Program-made: the position numbers and the translations under genes
Notes under the pieces: model-generated
Told to the model about the DNA's origin: nothing
Database searches by the model: none
Seen by the model: the letters and a program-made list of their open reading frames with translations, nothing else
Part shown: piece by piece, positions 44,546 through 53,032 of the stretch
Position numbering within the stretch: position 1 is the stretch's first letter
Layout: every line of letters begins with the position of its first letter
Origin: Paenibacillus sp. FSL H8-0548
GTDB lineage: Bacteria; Bacillota; Bacilli; Paenibacillales; Paenibacillaceae
NCBI RefSeq assembly: GCF_038630985.1
Contig: NZ_CP152049.1
Coordinates: forward strand, 3,739,501-3,803,500
Reading direction: 5' to 3'
DNA length: 64,000 bases

Positions 44546-44833
44546 ATGAATACAATTGCGAATGAACATTTTACGAATGAAACGATTGCTTTTGACGGAT
44601 TTAGCTTTATTGGCTGTACCTTTACGAACTGTGTCATTATTATTACGACATTGGATTTCAACTTTGACAGATGCTCGTTTTTCGAATCTTCCTTGCATGT
44701 CAATCCGAAGCTATCTATTTTTGAAATCTCTCACAAGCTCTCGCAATCCACCTATGATTCGGATACCAACTGCTATCGGAATGACTATAAGTACCCGCAA
44801 ACTGTACTAGACTTGCCTGTTGCAACGATTTGA
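44546..44833 (+). CDS. Small protein with pentapeptide-repeat-like segment
   Basis: 95 residues from the ATG at 44546, which follows AGGAGC; the earlier start at 44516 lacks a binding site. Residues about 15-48 (FDGFSFIGCTFTNCVIIITTLDFNFDRCSFF) have the every-fifth-residue F/C spacing of a short right-handed pentapeptide-type helix, too short for a full fold. The C-terminal half is polar. Its 3' end abuts the left end of the IS91-like element, so truncation by insertion is possible. Confidence 0.5.
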   Translation: MNTIANEHFTNETIAFDGFSFIGCTFTNCVIIITTLDFNFDRCSFFESSLHVNPKLSIFEISHKLSQSTYDSDTNCYRNDYKYPQTVLDLPVATI

Positions 44834-44932
44834 TAAACCAGAAGTTAATCGCCCTGCAAGCGTGCGGCAATAAGAGACTGACGCACGCTCAGAACAAAAT
44901 CACCTACGGTGAATTTACGTACTAGCCGACGG

Positions 44933-45181
44933 TTACTTCTCCGCCGGCTCTTTCTTCCTCACCAAGTCTCCGTTACACTCCGGGCATACGAACACAGGAC
45001 TCTCCTCAGGTCCTAATTCATAAGAACACTCTCCTACGATGAAATCAGGCACAGGATCTAAACATCCGCAATCTACGCAAACATAATCGATAAAGACTTC
45101 TTCCTCCTCATCATCAAAGGAAAATAGTTCAACAGCTTCTTCCTTTTCGCTATCCTGTTTCTTGCCTTTCCTTTCGTTCAT
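44933..45181 (-). CDS. Acidic zinc-ribbon protein overlapping the IS91 transposase
   Basis: 82 residues from the ATG at 45181, which lies inside the transposase 3' end in another frame (32-bp overlap). It has an acidic stretch (FSFDDEEEEVFIDY) and four Cys as CVDC and CPEC, about 32 residues apart, plus extra Cys, forming a rubredoxin-like or zinc-ribbon knuckle pair. GGGGGG lies upstream. A longer frame to 45322 exists but has no good start. Overlap and orientation suggest an accessory gene of the element, perhaps modulating transposition; that is inference. Confidence 0.65.
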   Translation of the reverse strand: MNERKGKKQDSEKEEAVELFSFDDEEEEVFIDYVCVDCGCLDPVPDFIVGECSYELGPEESPVFVCPECNGDLVRKKEPAEK

Positions 45182-46421
45182 TAGCCCGAACCCCCCATTT
45201 CTTCTTATACGCTCGTTCACTTTCCTCATCATAATAATAAATTCGCCCATAGTCTGCATGCCAAATAACCACAAGCAACATGGTTTGTTTGCAGCAGGGA
45301 CAGGCGATCGGATCCCGTTCATAAGTCTCCAACATCCGCTGACGGTACGTCTTTCTTCTCTTTTCCTTCGGCGGGAACGTCATTTCAATCTGTTTATGGA
45401 CCATGTACCGCCATAAGTTAATGATCTTTTGCGACTCCTTATTCTTACTTCTGCTGTACAGGCCATACCTGCCTACCATTCGAAAATGCTTCGGCGGGAT
45501 ATGCTGCACCAGGGCATAAATGAATTTCATGACAGGGGCTACGACATCGATCCTCTTTCCTGTCTGATGATCTTCGTACCAGTAATGTACCGTATGGTAG
45601 TCATACTTTATAATGCGATACTCTGCGATTGCCGGACGAGCCAGATAACGTCCAATATACTTGGCCGCTCCACGGGCATCCTTCATTCGTTGTTCTGCGT
45701 TGACATAAAATCCATGCTTGTACCGACTGTACAGTTGGTTTACCAACGTTTTTACCTTCGCATCGCCAGGATGCCACTTCAACATTAAATCCATAAGTAG
45801 CTTCTGCCATGACTTTCTCAAGTAGGTAAAAGAAATATACTCCACACTCTTCCACTGCTTATGGCAATCTAACGCACCTTCCGTAACCAGGGCATGAATA
45901 TGCGGATTAAACTTTAGATCCCTTCCAAACGTATGAATGACCGTAATGACGCCCACGTCATACTGTTTGCTCTTATTTTTACGCCGATAGTAATATTGGA
46001 TGACCTTCGCCACTTCTTTACTAAGCTCGTTCAAACGACTCCGATCCTCAAAGAAGTATTTCCTCAACTCTTTTGGTACCGTAAACACGGTATGACGATG
46101 GGGGACATTCAGGATTCGCTCCTGTTGCTTTTCTGCCCAGTCATCGGTGTATTTCTTTCCGCATCCATGACAAAACCGACTCTTACAAGTAAAACAGATA
46201 ATGACCGGTTCCGGTTTTCCCTCCGTACAACCCATACATTCATATCTCGCGTAACCCATATCCTTCGTGCCGCATCGCGTTGCCTTGTTTACGGCTTCCG
46301 GTATCGCTTTCTGCAGTTCTTCCGGGAATAGATTCGCATGAAGTTCCCAAAACCCATGAAAATGATCCTTCAAGATCTGTTTCACGATCCCTCGTTTCTT
46401 CCATGTTTCTCGCTTCTCCAT
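45150..46421 (-). CDS. IS91 family HUH transposase
   Basis: A 423-residue full-length transposase. An N-terminal zinc-binding domain has CMGC, CFTCKSRFCHGCGKKY (residues about 62-92). The HUH motif is in FNPHIHALVTEGAL near residue 175. The catalytic tyrosine(s) lie in GAAKYIGRYLARP near 250. C-terminal CPCC (DPIACPCCKQTM) adds a second zinc site. It has no frameshift or stop and may be active. A GGGGGGG block precedes the ATG. Confidence 0.92.
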   Translation of the reverse strand: MEKRETWKKRGIVKQILKDHFHGFWELHANLFPEELQKAIPEAVNKATRCGTKDMGYARYECMGCTEGKPEPVIICFTCKSRFCHGCGKKYTDDWAEKQQERILNVPHRHTVFTVPKELRKYFFEDRSRLNELSKEVAKVIQYYYRRKNKSKQYDVGVITVIHTFGRDLKFNPHIHALVTEGALDCHKQWKSVEYISFTYLRKSWQKLLMDLMLKWHPGDAKVKTLVNQLYSRYKHGFYVNAEQRMKDARGAAKYIGRYLARPAIAEYRIIKYDYHTVHYWYEDHQTGKRIDVVAPVMKFIYALVQHIPPKHFRMVGRYGLYSRSKNKESQKIINLWRYMVHKQIEMTFPPKEKRRKTYRQRMLETYERDPIACPCCKQTMLLVVIWHADYGRIYYYDEESERAYKKKWGVRANERKERQETG

Positions 46422-46496
46422 AACGATCCCCCCCTATTTATTTTTTCGACTCGATTATCCACATTTTTTAGCATCGCATAATTTCCTAAACAACAA

Positions 46497-46529
46497 GAAA
46501 ACCGCTTTCCCAACGGGAATGCGGTTTTT
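46497..46529 (-). terminator. Terminator-like GC-rich hairpin
   Basis: AAAACCGC and TTCCC pair with GGGAA and GCGGTTTTT around AAC. It lies 15 bp beyond the GGDEF-gene stop on the minus strand, and could also mark the IS91 terminal end. Confidence 0.72.
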
Positions 46530-46543
46530 GTGTAGAATGGCGT

Positions 46544-48184
46544 TTAATTAAGCATTCGATTGGCTAAACGCTCGATCCGCAGGACCAGCTCCTGCATATT
46601 GAACGGCTTGACGACATAATCATCCGCACCCATTTGCAGCGCATGAACAATATCTTTTGTATTATTCCGAGCTGTAAGCATCACAATCAACAGCTGCTTC
46701 TCCGGATAATCTTCACGCAACCGTCGCAGCACCTCTAAGCCGTCTAAATCTGGCATGGAACCATCGAGTAGAATGATATATTTTTCGCCTTCCTTATACC
46801 AGTCTGACGTTATAAATGATATACCGCTTGAATATTCGGCGGTTTGAAGCTTCAGATGGTTGACAGGCTTCCAGTTTGCGAAGCTATTGATAACAATGTC
46901 TCTTATAAGCGGATCATCATCGACAATAATAAAATTAAGGGGAATTTCATAGTTTCTCTCGTTCAGCTCATTGGAATAAACAATGGTTTGATTTCTACCC
47001 GCACGTTTTGCGCTATAAAGCGCCTGATCGGCTTCATCAACAAGCTTCTCCGTATAACTATTAGCTTCCGTAATTTCCGTTATACCCGATGAAAAGGTAA
47101 CTTGAAAAATCTCGTTATTCGCATGAAACTTAACCTCATTAAATAAATTTCTAAATTGATCCATTAGAACGGCTGCCTGAATCGCATCAGTTCTCGGCAG
47201 AATGACAGCAAACTCTTCGCCTCCATAACGACACAAAATATCTGTTGACCGAAACGTATCTTTGGCAATGGCAACAAATGCTTGTAAAACCTCGTCTCCT
47301 TGCAGGTGCCCATAGGTATCATTCACGCGCTTAAAGTAATCCAAGTCGAGCATGACCAAGGAAAATATTTCGTTCGAGCGCTTGAAGCATTTGATTTTTT
47401 GTTTCATCATTTTGTTAAAGTGTTTCCGATTATAGGCACCGGTCAGCTCGTCAATAATGATCGAGCGCTGCCAGTCCTGCTTCATGACAAATCGGTTATC
47501 AACTAAGGCAACTAGAAGCTCCACATCAAAAGGTTTGGCAAGAAAATCCATGGCGCCTGAACGGTAGGCGTTGATTTGGTTTTCAACAGAGAAATTTCCG
47601 CTCACCATAATAATTGGGATATGCTCCTGCTTTGCTTTGTCAACGATCTGATTTAGCACATACATTCCGCTATGATCCGGCAGCACAATATCAAGTAAAA
47701 TTAAATTCGGCTTCCATTCATAAAAGAGCTTGAGTCCGCGTTCGGCATTTAATGCTATGCTGACCGGATAATTATGCTTTTCTAAAACCTCTTTCACATA
47801 GGTTACGAAATGGACATCATCGTCAATGACCAATACACGATTTTCAGTATTGATATTGTCATCCAAATCGGAGGATTCCATTGAATTTGCGCTAATTGCT
47901 TCTGTTAAGCTTTCTATTGCGGCAGGAAACATTGTAGTAATCGGGAGCAAATGCTTGGACCATTCATCACGAGTAAAGGCCTTTGTGCTTGATTCCATAA
48001 ACATTTGCTCTTTGATTTCTGAAAATTTCTCTATCTCTAGTAATCCAATAGTCCCGCTTGTTCCTTTAAGATTGTGAAAGAAACGATAAATTTCTCGCTC
48101 TTCCACGCTTTGTTGATCGGACCAAATTTCAATCGTTTCTATAATTTTTTTTTGAATGAGTCTCTTATACTTCTCGGTCTTCAT
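46544..48184 (-). CDS. Hpt-REC-GGDEF-REC signalling protein (diguanylate cyclase)
   Basis: 546 residues. Residues 1-95 form an Hpt phosphotransfer domain with the phosphorylatable His in FHNLKGTSGTIG. REC1 at about 115-230 has LILLDIVLPDHSG. A GGDEF domain at about 245-405 has an active CRYGGEEFAVILP (GGEEF) and LDYFKRVNDTYGH, so it should make cyclic-di-GMP. REC2 at about 415-540 has IILLDGSMPDLDG and ends VVKPFNMQELVLRIERL. I see no RxxD inhibitory site immediately before GGEEF. It is the last gene of a three-gene phosphorelay operon. Confidence 0.92.
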   Translation of the reverse strand: MKTEKYKRLIQKKIIETIEIWSDQQSVEEREIYRFFHNLKGTSGTIGLLEIEKFSEIKEQMFMESSTKAFTRDEWSKHLLPITTMFPAAIESLTEAISANSMESSDLDDNINTENRVLVIDDDVHFVTYVKEVLEKHNYPVSIALNAERGLKLFYEWKPNLILLDIVLPDHSGMYVLNQIVDKAKQEHIPIIMVSGNFSVENQINAYRSGAMDFLAKPFDVELLVALVDNRFVMKQDWQRSIIIDELTGAYNRKHFNKMMKQKIKCFKRSNEIFSLVMLDLDYFKRVNDTYGHLQGDEVLQAFVAIAKDTFRSTDILCRYGGEEFAVILPRTDAIQAAVLMDQFRNLFNEVKFHANNEIFQVTFSSGITEITEANSYTEKLVDEADQALYSAKRAGRNQTIVYSNELNERNYEIPLNFIIVDDDPLIRDIVINSFANWKPVNHLKLQTAEYSSGISFITSDWYKEGEKYIILLDGSMPDLDGLEVLRRLREDYPEKQLLIVMLTARNNTKDIVHALQMGADDYVVKPFNMQELVLRIERLANRMLN

Positions 48185-48202
48185 TACAATAAGCTCCCTT
48201 GA

Positions 48203-51046
48203 TTATCGCATCATGTGTGAAATGGCTGCACTCAGTCTGCCAGGCAAGTACGGTTTCACTAAAAAAGTATTAATTCCCCATTGTGCTGCCTTCTCTTTCT
48301 CTTCGAAGGCACTGGAGATAATGATTGGTTTATTTATAAGAAGCTCTGATTTCTTGATCTTCCTAATAATATCCCACCCCGTGACGTCAGGCTCAAGCAT
48401 CAAATCAATGACCACGATATCAGGATTAAGCTCCTCAATAGCTTCCATTGCCTTCATGCCCTCAGTAAACAGATGAACATAAAAACCGCTGGATTGCAGC
48501 TCATCTCTTAATAAAATGGATAGATTATGGTCATTCTCGATCAGCATGACATGAATCGTCGCTCCAGGCAAGCCTATATCTCGATTTTGCTCCTCATCTT
48601 GAAGCTGCTCTTGTTTATCTGCTAAAGGGACAATAACATTAAATGTACTGCCGTGACCGAATTCAGATTGAACGTCTATGCTGCCTTCATGCCTAGTAAT
48701 AATTTCTTTGACAATGGCAAGCCCTAAACCGGTTCCACCGATTTCCCTTCGGTCCGAATTGTCCACTCGATAAAACTTGTTAAACAAATTCGGCAGCGCA
48801 TCCTTAGGAATCCCTAGTCCATGATCCTTGATTCGGATCAATGCTTTTCCCTCAATCCTGCCACTAAATATTTTAATCTGTCCACCGTTAGGCGAGTATT
48901 TAATCGCATTGGTGAGCAAATTAATAAACAACTGCTGCATTTTATCATGGTCTGCAAGTATAACCGCATCCGGAATTTCATTTTCCCAAATGATTGGATG
49001 GCTTTCTGCTGACATTTGCTGCATATCAATAACTCCATTAATTAATGATGTTAATGAAACTGGCTTTAGATCATAGGTTTGCTTGCCGGATTCCATTCGC
49101 TGCAAGTCAAGGAAATCATTAATTAATGTAGTTAATCTTCTTGCTTCTTGATATATCGTTGTTACATATTTCCGTTGTCGCTCAGGCTTAAGCTCGCGAT
49201 GAAGCATGAGCTCCGTAAATCCAAGCACGCTTGCAAGCGGTGTCCTAAGTTCATGGCTTACGGTACTTACGAACTCTGACTTCATTCGGTCAACCTCGTA
49301 TTCCTTCGTAATGTCTCGATGAACAAGGAGCAATCCGTATTTAATTCCATTCCGATACAAAGGCTCACAGTAAATTTGTATGAATTTCCGTTCCGGCAAT
49401 AAAATTTCATAATTCATGCTACGCTGACCATTCAAATGACCATTGGTTACTAGTGCATCCATAAAGTTAAGGAAAGCTGCTGCTTCAACAATAGAGGTGT
49501 GTACTAAGGTTTTGAATTGCTCCAGCGGCATTTGAATCGAGTCGTCCATATTTTGAAAGAATCCGAATATTTCGGACATTTTACGATTGATTTGCAGGGT
49601 GCTTCCATCTAGATCAAGCAGCTGTATACCTTCTTGCACCGTATTTAACATATCACTGGTCATTAAACGCTGCTTCTCTGATTGCTCATATAAATACAAT
49701 TTATCGAATGCTAAGGAGATTTGCTTCATCATACCCATGATTTCATTCTCTTCTTGCTTCGTGATCATTTGATTCAACTTTGTAATAACGATGCACGCAA
49801 CCATTTCATCCTCAGCGTTTAATATCGGCAAGATTAGATCTGTCGCTTTTGACGAGTGCTCATGATAGCCTTGCTCAGCTGCGGTGCCCTCACGTGTCAT
49901 GCTATATGCTTGCTTCGTATCCTGAGCACGCTGCACGATGCCATCATCTATCGTTCTAATAAATTGTTCAGCGGAGGCGTCAGAAATACCAACTGCTGCA
50001 TAATCGTGCTCACGATTCATCATAACGATTAGCCCTTTGTCTGAATTGGTAATGGCTACGATGTTGGAAATAATACTTTGCAGCAGCTCTTCTTGATCGA
50101 GCGTATTGGAAAGTGATTGGATAAGTAAATTACGCTTTTCCAAATAATTTTCATTTTTCTCCATTAAAATCATTGCTTCTTGCAGTTCCTCTTGCTGAGC
50201 CTGGAGCTCGTCCTGCTGCGCGTGCAGCTCTTCGTTCTGAGAAAGCAGCTCTTCCTCTTTATTTTGTATTTGTATCATCATATTTTGAAATGTTCGGGCA
50301 AGCTCGCCAAGCTCATCCTCTCGGGTAATTTGCCCCAGCTCAATGAATTCACCATCTGCAAAACGCCGAGCATTTAAGGTCAGTTCCTTAAGCGGAGCGC
50401 CGATATCTATGGCTACCCTTCTCGTAATAAAAGAAGAAATAATGAGAATTAAGATGATGTAGGCAATGAAGAAAATCGCTTGAAATGAAAGGCTCTGAAC
50501 AAGCTCATCATTTTTGTTTTCGGCGATAACTTGAACCTGGGACTCAAAATCATGTGAGTATTCAAGAAGCTTGTTTATGGGGTTATTTTCTCCTGCCGAT
50601 ACGAATATACGAAGTTCCTCATAATTTTGAGCTTTGGAGTACTCTATCGCTTTGGGGAGAATATCAACGAAATAACTGGCAAAAAAAGATTCAATATTTT
50701 GCATTACCTCTTGCTCAGAAGCACTTAGCTCGAAGTTCTTTATACTGACGAGCGCTTTTTCAAGCGAATCTTTTTCTACAAATATTTGTTCATATTCAAA
50801 ATCTGATAAGTATACGTAGTAACCGCGAGCCCGTAAAATAATTTCATTCGAATGATCAGCAATTTGTGTAACAAGCTCTTGCTTCTCTCGCATCTGATTC
50901 GTTTCCAATTCATAATTCTTCACAATATTGATGGTTCCCCATAAGACGACAACCGCCCCAACCAAAATGAGCGTTAAAGAGAGCACCATCATGGAAGTGA
51001 ACTGCCTTGTAATACTTTTTTTATAGTAGAGCTTCAGCTTAGCCAC
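48203..51046 (-). CDS. Hybrid sensor histidine kinase with HAMP, GAF, PAS and REC
   Basis: 947 residues. TM1 (MVLSLTLILVGAVVVLWGTI) is followed by an extracellular four-helix-type sensor of about 150 residues, then TM2 (FFIAYIILILIISSFI) and HAMP. A Q/E-rich coiled coil comes next (LLSQNEELHAQQDELQ...), then a GAF domain near 325-460 and a PAS-like domain near 465-590. The HisKA is FVSTVSHELRTPLASVLGFTELM. The HATPase has NLLTNAIKYSPNGG, DHGLGIPKDALPNLFNKFYR and GTGLGLAIVKEI. A C-terminal REC has DIVVIDLMLEPDVTGWD. The start overlaps the upstream response-regulator gene by 8 bp. Its signal is unknown. Confidence 0.92.
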   Translation of the reverse strand: MAKLKLYYKKSITRQFTSMMVLSLTLILVGAVVVLWGTINIVKNYELETNQMREKQELVTQIADHSNEIILRARGYYVYLSDFEYEQIFVEKDSLEKALVSIKNFELSASEQEVMQNIESFFASYFVDILPKAIEYSKAQNYEELRIFVSAGENNPINKLLEYSHDFESQVQVIAENKNDELVQSLSFQAIFFIAYIILILIISSFITRRVAIDIGAPLKELTLNARRFADGEFIELGQITREDELGELARTFQNMMIQIQNKEEELLSQNEELHAQQDELQAQQEELQEAMILMEKNENYLEKRNLLIQSLSNTLDQEELLQSIISNIVAITNSDKGLIVMMNREHDYAAVGISDASAEQFIRTIDDGIVQRAQDTKQAYSMTREGTAAEQGYHEHSSKATDLILPILNAEDEMVACIVITKLNQMITKQEENEIMGMMKQISLAFDKLYLYEQSEKQRLMTSDMLNTVQEGIQLLDLDGSTLQINRKMSEIFGFFQNMDDSIQMPLEQFKTLVHTSIVEAAAFLNFMDALVTNGHLNGQRSMNYEILLPERKFIQIYCEPLYRNGIKYGLLLVHRDITKEYEVDRMKSEFVSTVSHELRTPLASVLGFTELMLHRELKPERQRKYVTTIYQEARRLTTLINDFLDLQRMESGKQTYDLKPVSLTSLINGVIDMQQMSAESHPIIWENEIPDAVILADHDKMQQLFINLLTNAIKYSPNGGQIKIFSGRIEGKALIRIKDHGLGIPKDALPNLFNKFYRVDNSDRREIGGTGLGLAIVKEIITRHEGSIDVQSEFGHGSTFNVIVPLADKQEQLQDEEQNRDIGLPGATIHVMLIENDHNLSILLRDELQSSGFYVHLFTEGMKAMEAIEELNPDIVVIDLMLEPDVTGWDIIRKIKKSELLINKPIIISSAFEEKEKAAQWGINTFLVKPYLPGRLSAAISHMMR

Positions 51047-51404
51047 GAAGCATCTCCTCTACCTTATCAATAAGGTCCAACGGACTAAATGGCTTTGACA
51101 TAAATCCATCGGCGCCAGCGCGAATAACCTTAACCTGCTCGGCTTGCTGGCTCTTCGCAGAGAGCATTAATATTTTTGTCAATTGACAGCTCTCAATCTC
51201 TTTCATTTTTTCAATGACTTCGATTCCAGTCATTTTTGGCATCATATAATCCAGAATGACCAAATTAAAGTCAAATCTCGTAATTTTATCTAATGCCTCC
51301 TCACCGTCGGCCGCTTCTTCGAGTGAATAACCTTCGTCCTCAAGCGTATCCATAATAAGCATACGTAAAATCGGTTCATCTTCTGCAATTAATACTGTTT
51401 TCAT
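51039..51404 (-). CDS. CheY-like single-domain response regulator
   Basis: A 121-residue stand-alone receiver domain. It has the acidic pocket VLIAEDEPILR, the phospho-acceptor Asp in LVILDYMMPKMTGIEV near residue 53, and Ser/Lys in MLSAKS and FMSKPFSPLDL. There is no output domain, so it should act as a phosphate carrier or protein-interaction switch. It heads the operon with the hybrid kinase and GGDEF protein and is an obvious partner of both. Confidence 0.93.
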   Translation of the reverse strand: MKTVLIAEDEPILRMLIMDTLEDEGYSLEEAADGEEALDKITRFDFNLVILDYMMPKMTGIEVIEKMKEIESCQLTKILMLSAKSQQAEQVKVIRAGADGFMSKPFSPLDLIDKVEEMLRG

Positions 51405-51524
51405 TATTCATATCCTCCACTGCAATATACGTTAGCTGGTTTCGACATAAACTGCCACAAAACTACATAGTTAGCATTTCGACATTCAATAAATAAATCC
51501 TTTAATTTGTAGCACTACATAGCA

Positions 51525-51552
51525 AAAAGCAGACAACTCAGAGTGTCTGCTT
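51525..51552 (-). terminator. Terminator of the CD3324-family gene
   Basis: AAGCAGACA pairs with TGTCTGCTT, with an A-rich flank giving a U run on the minus strand. Confidence 0.65.
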
Positions 51553-51568
51553 ACGTGCTTCTATTCCA

Positions 51569-51835
51569 TTATCTCGCCTTTACAATTATCTTTCGTATGC
51601 TCTCGCCTGACAAGTGATATTTCCTCTCCAGCTCGGCAACCGACAGACCATTCGTGTAATAAAGGTAGATCTCCTTATTCCTTTCAGCTAACAGCTTCCG
51701 CGTACCGCTAACCTCTCCCCAATGCGCACGTTGATCAGCAGCCTTGGGCACATAGATCAGATCTCCCTGAATATACTTTTGCAATTCCTTCAATAAACTA
51801 GGGGGAAGCACATCTCTCCCATTTTTGTAATTCAC
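51569..51835 (-). CDS. CD3324-family helix-turn-helix protein
   Basis: An 88-residue protein: NGRDVLPPSLLKELQKYIQGDLIYVPKA, then HWGEVSGTRKLLAERNKEIYLYYTNGLSVAELERKYHLSGESIRKII. The second half is a helix-turn-helix (LSVAELERKYHLSGESIRKIIVKA), similar to Mor-type and CD3324-family regulators common in Clostridia and Paenibacilli. The N-terminal LPP.LL..IQ.Y..G..IYIP pattern is typical of the family. The targets are unknown. It is monocistronic. Confidence 0.82.
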   Translation of the reverse strand: MNYKNGRDVLPPSLLKELQKYIQGDLIYVPKAADQRAHWGEVSGTRKLLAERNKEIYLYYTNGLSVAELERKYHLSGESIRKIIVKAR

Positions 51836-52017
51836 AATAAATGTCCTCCTCGAACAAGCTCATCTTTGTAAGGTTATCCGCTTTGGTATTTCTCAACATC
51901 TTTATTGCCTCCCTTCGATTATTTATATAGCTATATTAAAAGTATATTGTAAGCCTTTTCAATTGACAACTGATTTTTTACATAAATCCCATTAAATGAA
52001 TGGGTGGTTAGCTCATC

Positions 52018-52115
52018 AAGGTGAAACGGCTGTCGCCGTCCTTATGGCGGTGGCGCGTTTCATTCCGGAGAAATATAGAGAAAATATGGCGAAATGATAA
52101 CCTTTCCTATATTTA
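52018..52115 (+). repeat. Dispersed two-hairpin element, copy C
   Basis: It begins AAGGTGAAACGGCTGTCGCC and has GGCGGTGGCGCGTTTCATTC, so GAAACG pairs with CGTTTC. It continues CCGGAGAAATATAGAG and ends CCTTTCCTATATTTAAAT. The first 60 bp are nearly identical to copy D (57219). Confidence 0.75.
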
Positions 52116-52231
52116 AATAAAAGGAGGCCTTTCGGCCTCCTTTATATGGGTGATCTCCGCCTAAACGGAGATCACCTCCAGGTTGTTAATCAATTCGATC
52201 AGCTCCTTTCCTCATCATTCGTCGGCCCGAC
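52115..52231 (-). ncRNA. Candidate short transcript with two strong hairpins
   Basis: A promoter at 52266-52238 would start a minus-strand RNA near 52231. It would end at an intrinsic terminator at about 52147-52115 (AAAGGAGGCC, GAAA, GGCCTCCTTT, then TATTT). A second hairpin precedes it (GGTGATCTCCG, TTTAGG, CGGAGATCACC). Inside is a Shine-Dalgarno AAAGGAG nine bases before a ten-codon TTG ORF (MINNLEVISV). It may be a regulatory RNA, a leader-peptide mRNA or a decayed type I toxin-antitoxin locus. The function is unknown. Confidence 0.45.
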
Positions 52232-52237
52232 TTCATC

Positions 52238-52266
52238 ATTATATAGCCTTATACAATGCTTGTGAA
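52238..52266 (-). promoter_or_regulatory. SigA promoter of the candidate short RNA
   Basis: Minus strand TTCACA (52266-52261), 17 bp, perfect TATAAT (52243-52238). The -35 matches TTGACA at 5 of 6. Confidence 0.55.
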
Positions 52267-52472
52267 AGCGTAAAAACAACTATAAACGAACTTTACCAAT
52301 AATAGCATTGTCAAGGAAAATAAATGAGTTTTTTATTATCATATTTTAATAATTGCCCATTTCTCTAGACGTATCTAGAGCTCGTTTTCTCATAGGTAAT
52401 TTGTGGGTTAATAATCTATGTTATGGTGTTTCTAGTTGATTCACAAACGACCTAAACTATAGGAGGCACAAA

Positions 52473-52982
52473 ATGAACACCACGAACAACAAACGTTTTA
52501 ACAAACTAGTAGCAGGAATAGGGATCAGTCTTTCCATAGCAATCTGCGGGAGCTCGCTAGCCTTGCCACAGGCCGCACAAGCAGCAACTGCATCGGCCTC
52601 TTCTAAAGCCAGCACCGTAGTTTCCGTTGGTAAGAAATACACTGGAGTTCCTTACAAATTTGGAGCGAAATCAGGCATTACTAGCTCGTTTGACTGCTCT
52701 TCTTTTACTCAATATGTGTACAAAAAAGTAGGAGTCAGTCTTCCAAGAACCTCAAAAGCGCAAGCGAAGTCAGGCTCTTATGTATCCAAAAGCAAACTAA
52801 AAGCGGGCGATCTTGTTTTTTCTGATACCAATCGCGATGGCATCATCAATCACGTAAGTATATATATAGGAAATAATAAACTGCTTCATACGTATAAAGT
52901 CGGTGTAGGGGTTACCATTTCTAATTTTTCTGGAAGCACATGGGATAAAACCTATGTTACTGCACGACGCGTAATTAAATAG
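52473..52982 (+). CDS. Secreted NlpC/P60 (C40) peptidoglycan hydrolase
   Basis: 169 residues. A signal peptide (KRFNKLVAGIGISLSIAICGSSLALPQAAQA) is followed by one NlpC/P60 domain. The catalytic Cys is in SSFDCSSFTQYVYKKVG near residue 78. The catalytic His is in INHVSIYIGNNKLLH, with a second His at LLHTYKVG. GVPYKFGAKSG and LKAGDLVFSD are typical. It should cleave gamma-D-Glu to diamino-acid bonds in stem peptides. There is no SH3 or LysM anchoring domain, so it is a minimal secreted enzyme. AGGAGG lies upstream of the ATG. I found no c-di-AMP riboswitch in its leader. Confidence 0.93.
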   Translation: MNTTNNKRFNKLVAGIGISLSIAICGSSLALPQAAQAATASASSKASTVVSVGKKYTGVPYKFGAKSGITSSFDCSSFTQYVYKKVGVSLPRTSKAQAKSGSYVSKSKLKAGDLVFSDTNRDGIINHVSIYIGNNKLLHTYKVGVGVTISNFSGSTWDKTYVTARRVIK

Positions 52983-52985
52983 GGA

Positions 52986-53024
52986 AAGAGAGGCTGATCT
53001 CTAGGAGATCAGCCTCTCTTTTTT
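52986..53024. terminator. Bidirectional terminator
   Basis: AAAGAGAGGCTGATCTC, TAG, GAGATCAGCCTCTCTTTTTT between convergent genes. Confidence 0.86.
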
Positions 53025-53032
53025 ATTATATA

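Larger units (their letters stand above)
44850..46535 (-). mobile_element. IS91-like insertion element (ends not resolved)
   Basis: It contains an HUH transposase and an overlapping zinc-ribbon ORF on the minus strand. IS91 elements lack terminal inverted repeats and duplications and move by rolling circle, so the ends cannot be set by eye. Candidate landmarks are the hairpin AGCGTGC...GCACGCT (about 44867-44898) followed by AGAAC on the side downstream of the transposase, and the GC-rich hairpin at 46497-46529 on the other side. The latter may instead be the neighbouring gene's terminator. Confidence 0.6.

Noticed and set aside
52177..52260. Holin-like type I toxin ORF near the candidate small RNA
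   Set aside because: No hydrophobic peptide of the expected 25-40 residues could be read in any frame; only 10-17 codon ORFs exist.
52320..52472. c-di-AMP or c-di-GMP riboswitch ahead of the NlpC/P60 gene
   Set aside because: None of the conserved core sequences of those classes can be found; only an AT-rich leader with a CTCTAGA palindrome.
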